A program made the position numbers and the translations under genes. 64,000 nucleotides of DNA from Hofstenia miamia (lineage: Eukaryota; Xenacoelomorpha; Acoela), in the NCBI GenBank assembly GCA_004352715.1, contig SCFE01000052.1, forward strand, positions 911,956 to 975,955, in the 5' to 3' direction. Every line of letters begins with the position of its first letter. Position 1 is the stretch's first letter. Below the pieces are notes generated by a model, which was not told the origin of the DNA, did no database searches, and saw nothing but the letters and a program-made list of their open reading frames with translations. This document shows positions 22,352-32,258 of the stretch, one piece after another.

Positions 22352-22469
22352 TCGTATGCGAACACAATGAAAACCGTGACGATCGGAACAATTGGAAGAG
22401 TGATCAACTTGAAAAGTTGCTTTTTTCTTTGGTTTAAGTTTTTTGTGAAGGAAATTATGGACTGTTGTG
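22352..22469 (-). CDS. NIT-domain receptor guanylate cyclase, N-terminal membrane-anchor exon
   Basis: A 118-bp exon with acceptor AAATCGTTTAG right of 22469 and donor TACGA|GTAAGTTC at 22352. In the frame that joins the next exon it encodes a basic stretch (KNLNQRKKQ) followed by LFKLITLPIVPIVTVFIVFA, a transmembrane segment. The positive charges before the membrane span predict a cytoplasmic N-terminus. It begins one base into a codon and has no ATG, so at least one upstream coding exon exists. The longer open frame over the same bases in another phase (about 61 codons) is a shadow. Confidence 0.82.
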
Positions 22470-23535
22470 CTAAACGATTTCATATGAGAACGTATAGAAT
22501 CACTTCTTACAGTCTACAGCAAAATTACTCATCCCCTAATACTGATCACTTAATTCGTTGCACCCCCATTTTACAAAGTTATTAACATTCATCTAGACTA
22601 GGTTAAGTGGCTTACATATTCATGGACGCTAAGAAAATTTTGGTTTCTATATACATACATTCCTCATAGAAGTGACATCTACTTAAACTCTTAAAGTTAT
22701 TGCACGTTTCATGCTAATGCCTGAAAGCATATTTTAAGGAATGCTTAAATTTCAAAATTTGCTGTTGGGACATTTATATATGCTAATTAGCACACATAAC
22801 CATTAAATTCTTTGATATTTTGAGAAAGAATTTTTTAAAAAGTGACAATGTCAGTGAAAATCACTTATATTTTGAAAACAAAATGAACCCATTTATTTGT
22901 TCCTTTGAACTAAAGTTTTTTCTAATTATAATGAAATTTATAATTTGCTTTCAAGCATTAGACTGAAATTTGCAAGAACATAAGTTGCTATCACTTCCAT
23001 GATTATCCTAATCAATTCATATTTGAAACATATGGAATAGGTTTTGGAAATACGAAGGAACAAGTAATAGTTTTTCTCCTTAGTTAAAGTTAATTTCCTA
23101 AACTCTAGTCTATGTGTAATTACATTTCCTTTAAAAACTAATTGATTTCTTCCTATGATTTCGATTTTGTTAAAGGCACTGCTCATTCAAAGTTTTTGAC
23201 TTGAGAAACGTGACATTACAAACAATTGACGTTTCAATGAAAATTTATCAATAAGTTCTCCCGAAGTTTAATTATTATAAACAATATGACGAGGGGAACC
23301 TACTAAATGTTCGCGTAATTGGAAAATGCCAAGTCTCTTGATGAATGCAGACAGGCTCTGCTTTAAACGTAGTATCAGTTTATGAATTAAAATGCATCCG
23401 AGTACTTCTTTTAAAACTTGCAATATTCTCAATTTGATTAAAACCGATAACAAATGCAATAATTTAAAGCTTAGTAAAATTTTTAACTAATGTTTGATTT
23501 TGAAATTGTGGTTTCACATTTAAACCCAGTAACTT
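22470..23535. other. Likely first-intron DNA of the cyclase gene; no exon recognised
   Basis: The missing N-terminal exon should lie right of 22469 on the minus strand and end with one base of a split codon. I found no segment that fits with confidence. The sequence is AT-rich without repeat boundaries. Confidence 0.5.
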
Positions 23536-23691
23536 ATATATATATATATATATATATANNNNNNNNNNNTGCATATTCTGCCCTTCTCTATTGTTCTTCT
23601 GAGGAACACTATTTTCTCTTTCAGATGTCGCACTTATTTCTGTTGATGCGAAGTCCCGCGTTTTCTAGAATTGTTAACGTCCTTTCCAATN

Positions 23692-23723
<32 letters not shown>

Positions 23724-23757
23724 GTATATTTATATATATGTATATATGTATATACTA
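23536..23757. repeat. (AT)n-rich block with short gap and single n
   Basis: (AT)n at 23536-23558, 11 N at 23559-23569, about 120 bp of unique sequence, an n at 23691, then (AT)n/ATGTAT repeats to about 23757. The unique piece between is probably a small contig placed between two microsatellites. Confidence 0.85.
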
Positions 23758-24917
23758 GTTCTTGATGTATTCGTAAACATCCTTAGTACATTTGTGATAA
23801 TAATGCAAATCTCAATAGGATGCCTGTATGCAAAAACCTTAAAGTATACTTTAAGAGTATACTGAAATTTGAATATTGCTTATCAAAAATCTAACCCGGC
23901 ACGAGCAGTATGACAATAGAGAGAGTTAAGTAGATAAATACTTTTAATATCGACTGATTTTGATAAACTGTCTACTGTCACTAAATGCTTGCAAAATACA
24001 TCCTATACTATACCGTTGGAAATCATTGCAATCTACACTGTTTACAACATGGACAACAAATAATTGAATGAATGAAGAAAGTTTTTTTCTGTATTTATAT
24101 GCTAAATTTTTGTCCGATTTTTTAATAAGAGTGCACATTGAAATAATTATAATATCTTAAAAAAAAATTTGAAAAAAATATTAAAAACCTAATTCTTTGC
24201 ATTACTTTGCACATGTTAAAAGAAATATTGATTTCCACTGAAATGCTTCAAAAATTCGATAAATTTTGTACAGTATTTGACAATAAAAAATGCAATGTTG
24301 TCATAAAAAATATCAAAATTCTTGCTGAACACATACATGATTTGTAAAAATCTAAAAAGCATTCCAAAAATTAACAATATAGGAAATGTGTATTAAATGT
24401 TTAAACATTGTTCACATGAGTTGGAGAAATCAAAATGTTTGATTTTATATTTCTGGCGAAAAGCATTCAAAATTTAAGCGCATTGCAATCCATTAAATTG
24501 TATGATTGCTATATAGCAGCCTTCAATTGCATAAAAATATAATCAATGATTGTGACTCTATATTATTGAATAAGTTTTCCTAAATCCTGATAAAATGTAG
24601 CAAAAAATTCATCATTCACTTGCGTAGCAAATAGTTCTGGCTTCTGATTTAGCACTTTCCTTTTAAAAATGAGGTGTGTACAATATCTGGGGCAAGGTAA
24701 ACAAGCAATATAGCCCACCAAATTGAAGATTTATCGGGAGTAAACGTATTATGAAAATATGCCGAATGTGCTTAGCAAAAATTTATGTATTTATATAAAT
24801 TCATATTTGAGTTATATATTGCACTTTTTGAAGGTAATTCACAAAAACATTGTCAGAACTGTTTCGAATTTTTTGCATATGCAATACCTACAAAACCTTA
24901 ATAGATAGGAAGCCTAA
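23758..24917. other. AT-rich DNA, no supported feature
   Basis: No exon, transposase, RNA gene or repeat end recognised between two microsatellite blocks. Confidence 0.5.
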
Positions 24918-25266
24918 ATATATATATATATATATATATNNNNNNNNNNNNNNNNNNNNNNNNNNNNNNNNNNNNNNNNNNNNNNNNNNNNNNNNNNNNN
25001 NNNNNNNNNNNNNNNNNNNNNNNNNNNNNNNNNNNNNNNNNNNNNNNNNNNNNNNNNNNNNNNNNNNNNNNNNNNNNNNNNNNNNNNNNNNNNNNNNNNN
25101 NNNNNNNNNNNNNNNNNNNNNNNNNNNNNNNNNNNNNNNNNNNNNNNNNNNNNNNNNNNNNNNNNNNNNNNNNNNNNNNNNNNNNNNNNNNNNNNNNNNN
25201 NNNNNNNNNNNNNNNNNNNNNNNNNNNNNNNNNNNNNNNNNNNNNNNNNNNNNNNNNNNNNNNNNN
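24918..25266. other. (AT)n tract then 327-N gap
   Basis: (AT)n at 24918-24939 and N at 24940-25266. The right edge of the gap lies inside the minus-strand Penelope-like element, so its 3' part should be in the gap. Confidence 0.95.
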
Positions 25267-25790
25267 GGATGTAAAAATTTTCTTCTCTTAGTTGATGTTT
25301 GTGCATAAAAATTTCAGATTTTAGGTGCCCATTCATATGTTCCTTAATTCTTGTACCCAGATGTCGCTTTGTTTCCCCGACGTATGATTTTTCACAATCA
25401 TCACATTTATATATATAAACTAAGGAGGAAACTAAATTTTTTGGGATTTGATCTTTATTTAGAAACATATCTTTTGTTTTATATGATGTCAATATTGGAA
25501 TGATCTTTGTTCTTTTTAATTTTGTATTCATTATTCTAATTTTTTTCTCTAAATTTTTTACTTGGTTTTCTATATAGGGAAGCCTTAAATAAACATCAGT
25601 CTTGGTTTCATCAATGCTTTTTTCGGGAATGTGCATAGTGGTGTCATTTGAAAATAATGCAATAGAATATTTCTTGATCAATTTGTGAGAGTAACCGTTG
25701 CTTTCTAAAATGTTAAAAATTTTGTTACCTGCAGATGTTAGATGTTGGTAATTTGAAGATATCATTTTTACTCTATTAAATAAGATGAAA
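25267..25790 (-). mobile_element. Penelope-like retroelement, C-terminal part with GIY-YIG endonuclease
   Basis: Minus-strand coding remnant open from about 25765 down to the gap (about 166 residues before the Ns). The last part, SLVYIYKCDDCEKSYVGETK followed by RHLGTRIKEHMNGHL, is the GIY-YIG endonuclease start (YIYK...SYVGET) typical of endonuclease-bearing Penelope-like elements. It includes the CxxC pair just before SYVGET that is common in them. Upstream, KNLEKKIRIMNTKLKRTKII and IPKNLVSSLVY form the usual linker after the reverse transcriptase. The reverse transcriptase itself is absent. The stretch 25267-25607 is duplicated in opposite orientation at 25780-26108. Confidence 0.9.
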
Positions 25791-26340
25791 CCAAGACTGA
25801 TGTATATTTAATGCTTCCCTATATAGAAAACCAAGTAAAAAAGTTAGGAAAAAATTAGAATAATGAATACAAAATTAAAAAGAACAAAGATCATTCCAAT
25901 ATTGACATCATATAAAACAAAAGATATGTTTCTAAATAAAGATCAAATCCCAAAAAATTTAGTTTCCTCCTTAGTTTATATATATAAATGTGATGATTGT
26001 GAAAAATCATACGTCGGGGAAACAAAGCGACATCTGGGTACAAGAATTANGAAATTTTTATGCACAAACATCAACTAAGAGAAGAAAATTTTTACATCCG
26101 ACTAAGATCAGAACATCATAAAATAGGAGAAGCATTAATAATTAAACAATCAAACAAAGATCAATTATTGAATAAACAACTAAGCATGATATCATTGAAC
26201 TTATTTTAAGAGCATGCAATAGTAAAATATATAAAGTGTAGTCTATTGTAAATATATTTAGTTTTTTACCGCATATTTGTACTGATGATGTTTTATATAA
26301 ACGAAACCGGTCTATCCTTTTCATAGCGTCTATGCTAAAA
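25780..26340 (+). mobile_element. Penelope-like retroelement, inverted second copy with 3' end
   Basis: Plus-strand copy of the same element, about 95 percent identical by eye to the reverse complement of 25267-25607. It encodes MNTKLKRTKIIPILTSYKTK, then the GIY-YIG start. After the n at 26050 it reads KFLCTNIN in one frame, while the element's own frame continues HHKIGEALIIKQSNKDQLLN and stops near 26208. Comparison with the minus copy shows that the n replaces about 28 bp. The 3' tail carries a hammerhead-like motif and ends at an (AT)n tract starting about 26344. The head-to-head arrangement forms a large imperfect palindrome with a spacer of about 170 bp. Confidence 0.85.
26271..26335 (+). 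ncRNA. Hammerhead-ribozyme-like motif in the Penelope element tail
   Basis: Core elements in order: CTGATGA (26282-26288), a stem GTTT/AAAC around a short AT loop, GAAA (26303-26306), then CCGGTC with the expected cleavage GTC at 26310-26312. Outer GCATA (26271-26275) can pair with TATGC (26331-26335) as helix I. Penelope-like elements are known to carry hammerhead motifs with very short helix III, which fits the ACCGGT palindrome here. Helix I near the core is weak, so activity is uncertain. Confidence 0.5.
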
Positions 26341-26343
26341 ATG

Positions 26344-26523
26344 AATATATATATATATATATATCCGAAACATCAATTTTAGAATATATATGCTGTGAAT
26401 TAAAGCAGTTCAATGTTATTTTCTATATTCTGTTATCTGCTTAGCAATCAATCATAAATGTGTGTCAATTGAAGTTGAGTTAAAATTTAGAAAAAAATTT
26501 AGCACATATATATATATATATAT
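26344..26523. repeat. (AT)n tracts bordering the Penelope element
   Basis: (AT)n at about 26345-26364 directly after the element's 3' end and again at 26506-26523. Confidence 0.9.
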
Positions 26524-27100
26524 CCAGTATATATAACTATGCTTGTTGGTAAATTTATAAGGTTGATTAAATCTATTTTAGTTGGGTTGCAGACCCTTAG
26601 AATTTGCATGTTGCATAGAATAAAAACTCACTTTCTCACAAATTTCCTACAATACACAAACTAATCAAACAGAATTTAAATTTTTTCTCGTGTTAATAAT
26701 TTCATTTACTGGGCTTTGTTTTTGCATGTGTCAAAAATTTTCTCTCATTAATATTAATGAACGTCGCGAGAATCAACAATTGCCTTTATCATTGTTTATA
26801 AAAAAGATTTAGTCACTACATAAAAAAACAGTTTACAATTGTTGAAAATAGCAAATTCAACTCAACTTTTTAAGTAAAGCACTCGAAACTTCCCGAAAGC
26901 AAATCAAGAGTATTTGAAATTATACTTTAATTAATGCTAAATAACAACAACTTTAATAATAAAATTCACAAATATATCATGTATGAAATTATTTCCACAG
27001 TATTAATGATAAGATTCAAAAGCAATTTATTGCTACAAGAAACTAGTACAAAAACTATAAACTACAAAAAGCTATTTACAAATACAGTACTGGCTATATA
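26524..27100. other. AT-rich DNA, no supported feature
   Basis: No coding or repeat structure recognised between the Penelope copy and the LINE remnant. Confidence 0.5.
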
Positions 27101-27149
27101 ATATTAAAAGGTGTGTGTGAATTCCCGCGCCTGGGTATTTGCATTTTAT

Positions 27150-28660
27150 ACAAAATTTTTGAATAAATGTAGTGTATTGTTGTCGCTATGTAGGCATTGT
27201 CTATTAAAAAGGAATGTTAGCAATTTCTTTCTAAATTTTTTGTAATTTTTTTCAAATTTAGTTTTTCTATTTAAGTTATTTCATAATTTAGTTTAATATA
27301 CTGTCTTAAAAAAGAAATTGAGACTTGACTAAATTTGAATTTAAATAATATTGATAACATATGCATTTGACTTTGGTAATAAGGAAATAATATTTTGTAT
27401 TTTAATCGGTAATCTGATGCGTTGTCATGTTTTTGTACAAAATTGATTATTTTAAAGAACCAATTGAAAGTTTTAGACAGGAGGATGCAATTAATATTTG
27501 TAAAGAGGAATGAGCGATATTGAAAGTGAATAGGCAGAGTGCATTTATTAATTGTTTGTGGTACGCATTTGAAATATTTCTGAGATGATAAAAGTCCCTA
27601 ACTCCAGAAGCCATTTTTTTAATTTTAGCCATGAAGAATTGTTCGAAATTTAAATCATTGTCAATTTCAAAACCTAAATAGTTCGCTTTGTTTTATTGGT
27701 ACATGATTTAATTTAAGTTCTATGTTTTTTGTAAGATTTCTGTTTGTCTTAGGGGAGAATATTATAAATTGTGTTTTTTCAATATTTACTTTCAATTGAA
27801 TGTTTGAGAAATGTTTTTTTTAAATTTTTGATGTCATATTTTTTTAGTTACATTAAAGGCATTTATATCAGTACTTATAAGACAGGTATCATCTGCATAT
27901 CGATAAATTTTGCTGCTTTTACCTGTTGAGTTATATCATTGACGTAGTTTGCAAATAGAATAGGTCCGAGAACTGTGCCCTGTGGAACCCCACGGTCCGT
28001 TATAATATATTTTGATTTTTTACCATTAAGTATAACTCCTTGCTGTCGATTTCAAAGGAAAGTCATTATTAAGTTAACAGATTTGTAATCAAAGTTATAA
28101 TAAATTAATTTGTCCCTTAATATGTCAAAATTCATTCAGTTAAAGGCTTTGCTCAAATCAACTAGTACAACACAAAAACATTTGTTTAGGGTTAAATTAG
28201 ATTTTATTTGTTCTGGTATTGATAAAATTGCATCTTGAGTTCTATAACCATTACGAAAACCAAATTTGTTTTTTTGAATGAATATTTTCAGATATCAAAT
28301 ATGCATTTATTTGATTATTTAATAATTTTTCAAATAGTTTACTAAAGAGATGGCCAATGCAAATGGGCTTATAATTTTGTGCGTTTAGAGGGTCGCCTTT
28401 TTTATATATAGGGCTTATGTCTGATTTCTTAAATATATTCGGGAATTGATTATCAATAATGCATTGGTTAAATGCGAATAGTAGATTTTCACTAAAGATA
28501 TGAAAATGCCGCTTAATAATAAAGATTGGAAAATTATAGGATGCAGTTGATTTATTTGTGTCTAAATTTTTTATTATAGTTTCTAGTTCATTTGCATTTA
28601 CGAGTCTAAAATAAAAGTATGTTCTTCCTGGGAATATTGGGGAAAATTGAAATTGCCAAG
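27150..28660 (-). mobile_element. Non-LTR retrotransposon remnant, reverse transcriptase
   Basis: A minus-strand LINE reverse transcriptase relic read from about 28660 to 27150. It begins with FKELGNFNFP-like sequence and VNANELETIIKNLDTNKST. It continues with SPIYKKGDPLNAQNYKPI (about 28390), FGFRNGYRTQDAILSI with a shift (about 28240), motif A VVLVDLSKAFN (about 28150; the usual second Asp is Asn, followed by a stop), and motif B RGVPQGTVLGPILF (27967-28005). Motif C YRYADDT lies at about 27885-27905. The thumb and tail include MASGVRDFYHLRNISNAYHK (27540-27605) and a lysine-rich C-terminal stretch near 27170-27240. Numerous stops and frameshifts make it dead. Motif order fits the Jockey/CR1 group. 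An SGNH-like segment lies directly upstream. Confidence 0.85.
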
Positions 28661-28699
28661 TTCCTTAAATGTTGTATTTAGGAGATACTTCGTGGTGAA

Positions 28700-29115
28700 T
28701 TGAGAAAGATTTTGAAGACTAGAATAACATTGAATTTATTAATAGAGAGACGGTATAAGGCTACATTAAATCTAGTGATAAATATGATTTGTAGAGCGGA
28801 ATGGTTACAGACTGAAGTAATTTCTAGGAAATAGATGAACGCAGAGTGAATTTTCGATGGATTAAAGATACAAGATGATTGATGTTCTGTTGAAATTGTT
28901 TGATGTCGGTAGATTTTAGTACATAAATGATGCCTGTATTTATAAAGACGGAGTTGATGTGCGTTGTAGGATAACTCTGGATCTTCTGATAGAGTTGATG
29001 AGAGTTGTGACCAGGATGTGAATGAATTGTTGTTGTTTGATTTGAAAAGAGATTGTGAGAATGGACATACTTCAAGATACTGCTTCCAATGATGAGAAAG
29101 GTTTTTCCGGGATTG
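28700..29115 (-). pseudogene. SGNH/GDSL-hydrolase-like domain of the LINE, degenerate
   Basis: On the minus strand, KTFLIIGSSILKYVHSHNLF (about 29050-29112) matches block I of SGNH hydrolases (usually IGDSI, here GSS). Further on, INSVFINTGIIYVLKSTDIK (about 28890-28950) matches block III (GxND, here GII), followed by FQQNINHLVSLIHRKF. SGNH/esterase domains are known in the first open reading frame of CR1-type LINEs. It lies directly upstream of the reverse transcriptase on the same strand with no apurinic endonuclease between, which suggests an internal deletion. The Asn-Asp of block III is lost, so activity is not expected. A longer open frame over the same bases in another phase (about 164 codons) appears to be a shadow. 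Confidence 0.6.
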
Positions 29116-29272
29116 ATAGATTTTACAGATAAACGAGGCTTGAGATGTGCAATGTAACAAATTTTGGATCAAATGAATTATTCTGGCTTTCCATCAAAAA
29201 AGGCGCTCGATACTATGGAAAATCGGAAATTGCGGGTGGTGCATACAAAACCAATAGCTAGAGCCCGTATGT

Positions 29273-29470
29273 ATATATATATATATATATATATACATAA
29301 TTTCATAAAAGTTTAATGTTCGTACATTCTTTCTTTTGGCTTAGCCAACGTATGAGACATCACAATCATTACACTGATATTTTCATACGACTGATGATTC
29401 CAAAGACAATGGGGATGCTTCATTATTTTTAAAATGTTTAAAAGATGTTAACGTTTATATAATTTTCAAC
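29273..29470 (-). pseudogene. Second Penelope-like GIY-YIG fragment next to (AT)n
   Basis: Minus strand reads SSVV, a stop, then KYQCNDCDVSYVG, stop, AKRKNVRTLNFYEIM between about 29420 and 29300. This aligns with SSLVYIYKCDDCEKSYVGET of the copy at 25267-25790 and keeps the two cysteines. Two in-frame stops show decay. It ends at the (AT)n tract 29273-29294, like the other copy. Confidence 0.6.
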
Positions 29471-30130
29471 TTCTAGATAGTGTTTGGAAATGCTAGCCTA
29501 TCATATTTTTATTGTTGTCAGTGTTATAATGACAAATTTACACCATTTTCAAATTTAAATATCCAATCCAGCGTATGTAATTGGCACTCATATTTCAAGA
29601 AAAAAAATGGAATAGGCATAATGATTCAATTTTTAATTGTTTTTCAATCATATTAAAGCAAAAATTAGCCATATAAGTTAGTTTGTGTTATATTTCTACA
29701 AACTTTTTAAAGCTAAAATAAATTCACTATGACGAAAAGAAAGAGCTTTTATAGATATAGATAGCTAAGTGTTTAGTCATATAGCAAAATGACATTTTTC
29801 CCAGTTTTCGGGACCTGAAGAAGATGTTAAATATAAAATTTGTATGGAGTGTGGCATATTTTCAAGGACTACCGTTGATGTACAAAGAGTCATCTAGCAT
29901 TTCTTTTAAAAGTATAGAAGACAAGAAAACAAACTTTTCAAATTTGCAAGATAATTGAGGCAGCGGCAAGGCTGAGAGGGATTAGGAGATTATAACCCCC
30001 AAATGCAACAGCCAACCCCCTAAGAAATAATAAACACAATATAGCCAGCCCCAATATTAATAAATGAGCTTTTAAAATACATTTGCATAGATTTTTGTCA
30101 ATAATGTGATTAACACATTTATAAATATAT
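29471..30130. other. AT-rich DNA, no supported feature
   Basis: No recognisable gene or repeat boundary before the N run at 30131. Confidence 0.5.
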
Positions 30131-30388
30131 NNNNNNNNNNNNNNNNNNNNNNNNNNNNNNNNNNNNNNNNNNNNNNNNNNNNNNNNNNNNNNNNNNNNNN
30201 NNNNNNNNNNNNNNNNNNNNNNNNNNNNNNNNNNNNNNNNNNNNNNNNNNNNNNNNNNNNNNNNNNNNNNNNNNNNNNNNNNNNNNNNNNNNNNNNNNNN
30301 NNNNNNNNNNNNNNNNNNNNNNNNNNNNNNNNNNNNNNNNNNNNNNNNNNNNNNNNNNNNNNNNNNNNNNNNNNNNNNNNNNNNNNNN

Positions 30389-30419
<31 letters not shown>
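30131..30419. other. 258-N gap followed by (AT)n
   Basis: N at 30131-30388 and (AT)n at 30389-30419. The gap sits in a dinucleotide tract. Confidence 0.95.
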
Positions 30420-30420
<1 letters not shown>

Positions 30421-31330
30421 GTTGTTTAGAATTCATGGTAATTTATATATGGCGCGTTCTTACAAGAGCTCTTTTAAATTTTATTGATTTGAAAAAACTC
30501 AATATATAATAGTAGTAAGCCCTACTTATAAATATTGCGTTTGGAAAAAAATTGTCTTTATGCTTTTTTCAAACATTGTATAAAAATATGTATATTTGTG
30601 AGCAATGACGGTTTCACTACAAGTTTTAGTTCATTTAAAAATGAATTTTGAGTAGTGTTTTCCGCTGTGTTAAGCACACTAAAGCTGTTTCAACTACATC
30701 GAAAACCTTTAGCAAATAAAAAATTTTTTTGAATTACATGAGTGTCGAAGTAGTTGATTTAAATGTTTTTCCTTGTACAATATCTGTCTAGACTACATTG
30801 AAGCTCAATGTAATTGGATGTCAAAGTGCCTAAATTTAGTCGGTTAAATGAATTGTTCATTGTATGCTATCAAATCTATTTTTGTTAGGTATTCATAAAA
30901 TCTTAAAATTTGAAATTATTCGTAAAAAGAAAGACAGTCTGCGACATTTTAAATGCATTCAATATTCTGTTTAAAAGCATTGTTTATTCAATTGCAATAT
31001 TCATACATGAAAATAGTTTTTTAAAAAAGCATAGTACTTGTAGTTCAAAAATCGAAAGCCGTATTTAAAGTGAGAGCTTAAAAGCTTTTTGAAGTTGTAA
31101 TGATTTTAATGGCGACTATTTGTAGTGATTAAAGCTTCCTATAAAATCATTAGATATTTTTAAAGTTCTGTAGATGCAAAAAATCATTTTTCAGATTTTG
31201 CTATGATTAGTAAGGAAGAATCACATACGCACGTTAAAAGTTTTGACGCAAAAAAGTTATTTTCAATAAAGGAATGCCATGAATAATTTGGCAGGGCCAC
31301 TAATGATATTTTATCCTTTATATATAAATA
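30420..31330. other. AT-rich DNA, no supported feature
   Basis: No gene, exon pair or transposon end recognised. Confidence 0.5.
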
Positions 31331-31889
31331 CAGCATTGTGCATAATAGTTCAGACTAATGTTTTTCACATTAACGTTGTTCTCTTCGTTGTTACCGGTAC
31401 TTTGAAAGTGTGAATGCTTAATTTCAGAGTTTACCTGTTAACATTTAGGTCTAAGCGTACCCTTTTTAACAATTACTGAGCAATTATATCATTATTCACC
31501 GTGAAATGCGTTGTAAAACTATTTCAATTGAAATACGAAAAATAATAGTTTCAAAATTTCTGGAAAAAATTACACAAAAAAATTGCGAATTTCTTCAATT
31601 ATTAAAGCAAACAGTATCTTTAAATTATTCCACATTATAAAAGAACCGGTCAAATTGGGTGATTAGCAAAACCAGGTGCCCTTCTAAACCAACGGGCAAT
31701 TCCCAAGCAAATTCAGCATGTCTTTCCAGAGTTTGTCCGCGTTTGACGTCGAAGCCGTTGAAAGTAGACTGGATAAATGGATATCTTGTGCATTAATCCC
31801 CACTTCACCGAATTTTAAACAAATATGGGCCTTATGGTAGTTTAAAATTGGAATTATTTAATTAGTCCGAACTATTATGCACATTCATC
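31331..31889. mobile_element. Tc1-like non-autonomous element or relic with 23-bp inverted ends
   Basis: TGTGCATAATAGTTCAGACT at about 31338-31357 recurs in reverse complement near 31863-31883 as TGTGCATAATAGTTCGGACT; the match covers 23 bp with one mismatch. Tc1-type elements commonly have ends of the CAG...TTGTGCATAATAGTT kind, and the left end here is TA-CAGCATTG. The right outer few bases have decayed, so the right TA is not certain. The interior (about 31650-31830) is less AT-rich than its surroundings, but I cannot recognise a transposase motif. Confidence 0.65.
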
Positions 31890-32116
31890 TTCAAAATGGA
31901 AGTAATGAATGTATATGTTTTCAATGATGTTACTGCAAACATAGATTAAAATGGACATAAATGTTGCTAAACTGTACACTATGTGAGCTCAATTTTTTTA
32001 AAGGTCAGTAATTTACGTCATTGGACTAAATGATTTGATTTGAATTATCTGGATTAGTACGAAAAATCCTCAGTGGTAAATGTTAGACAGTTTTTCACGA
32101 TGAAAATCAGCATTTG
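31890..32116. other. AT-rich DNA, no supported feature
   Basis: Spacer between two small transposons. Confidence 0.5.
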
Positions 32117-32124
32117 GTGTAAAT

Positions 32125-32250
32125 TAGTGAGAGACACTATGACTTCAACATGGACGCGAACCCGACCCGATAAGCTAAGCACATCAAATGATTGACAATA
32201 GAGAGTGACATCATGTGCCCGATTAGCCCCGCCCCGATTTTCACTCTATA
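32125..32250. mobile_element. Short hAT-like element related to 13416-13749
   Basis: A 126-bp segment flanked by gtgtaaat (32117-32124) and gtgtaaac (32251-32258), a 7/8 match. It carries GCGAACCCGACCCG (about 32156-32170) and CCCGATTAGCCCCGCCCCG near the right end. The stretch AAGCACATCAAATGATTGAC (about 32177-32196) is the reverse complement of a segment of the 13416-13749 element. It is probably an internally deleted member of that family. The terminal repeats are weak. Confidence 0.5.
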
Positions 32251-32258
32251 GTGTAAAC

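Noticed and set aside
23268-23459. Minus-strand frame as first coding exon of the cyclase gene
   Set aside because: A donor-like GTAGGT follows, but in phase 0, whereas the next exon at 22469 needs one leftover base; no convincing start context either.
28678-29172. 164-codon minus-strand frame rich in His, Ser and Asn
   Set aside because: A different frame of the same bases gives the SGNH-like blocks in line with the LINE, so this frame is a shadow.
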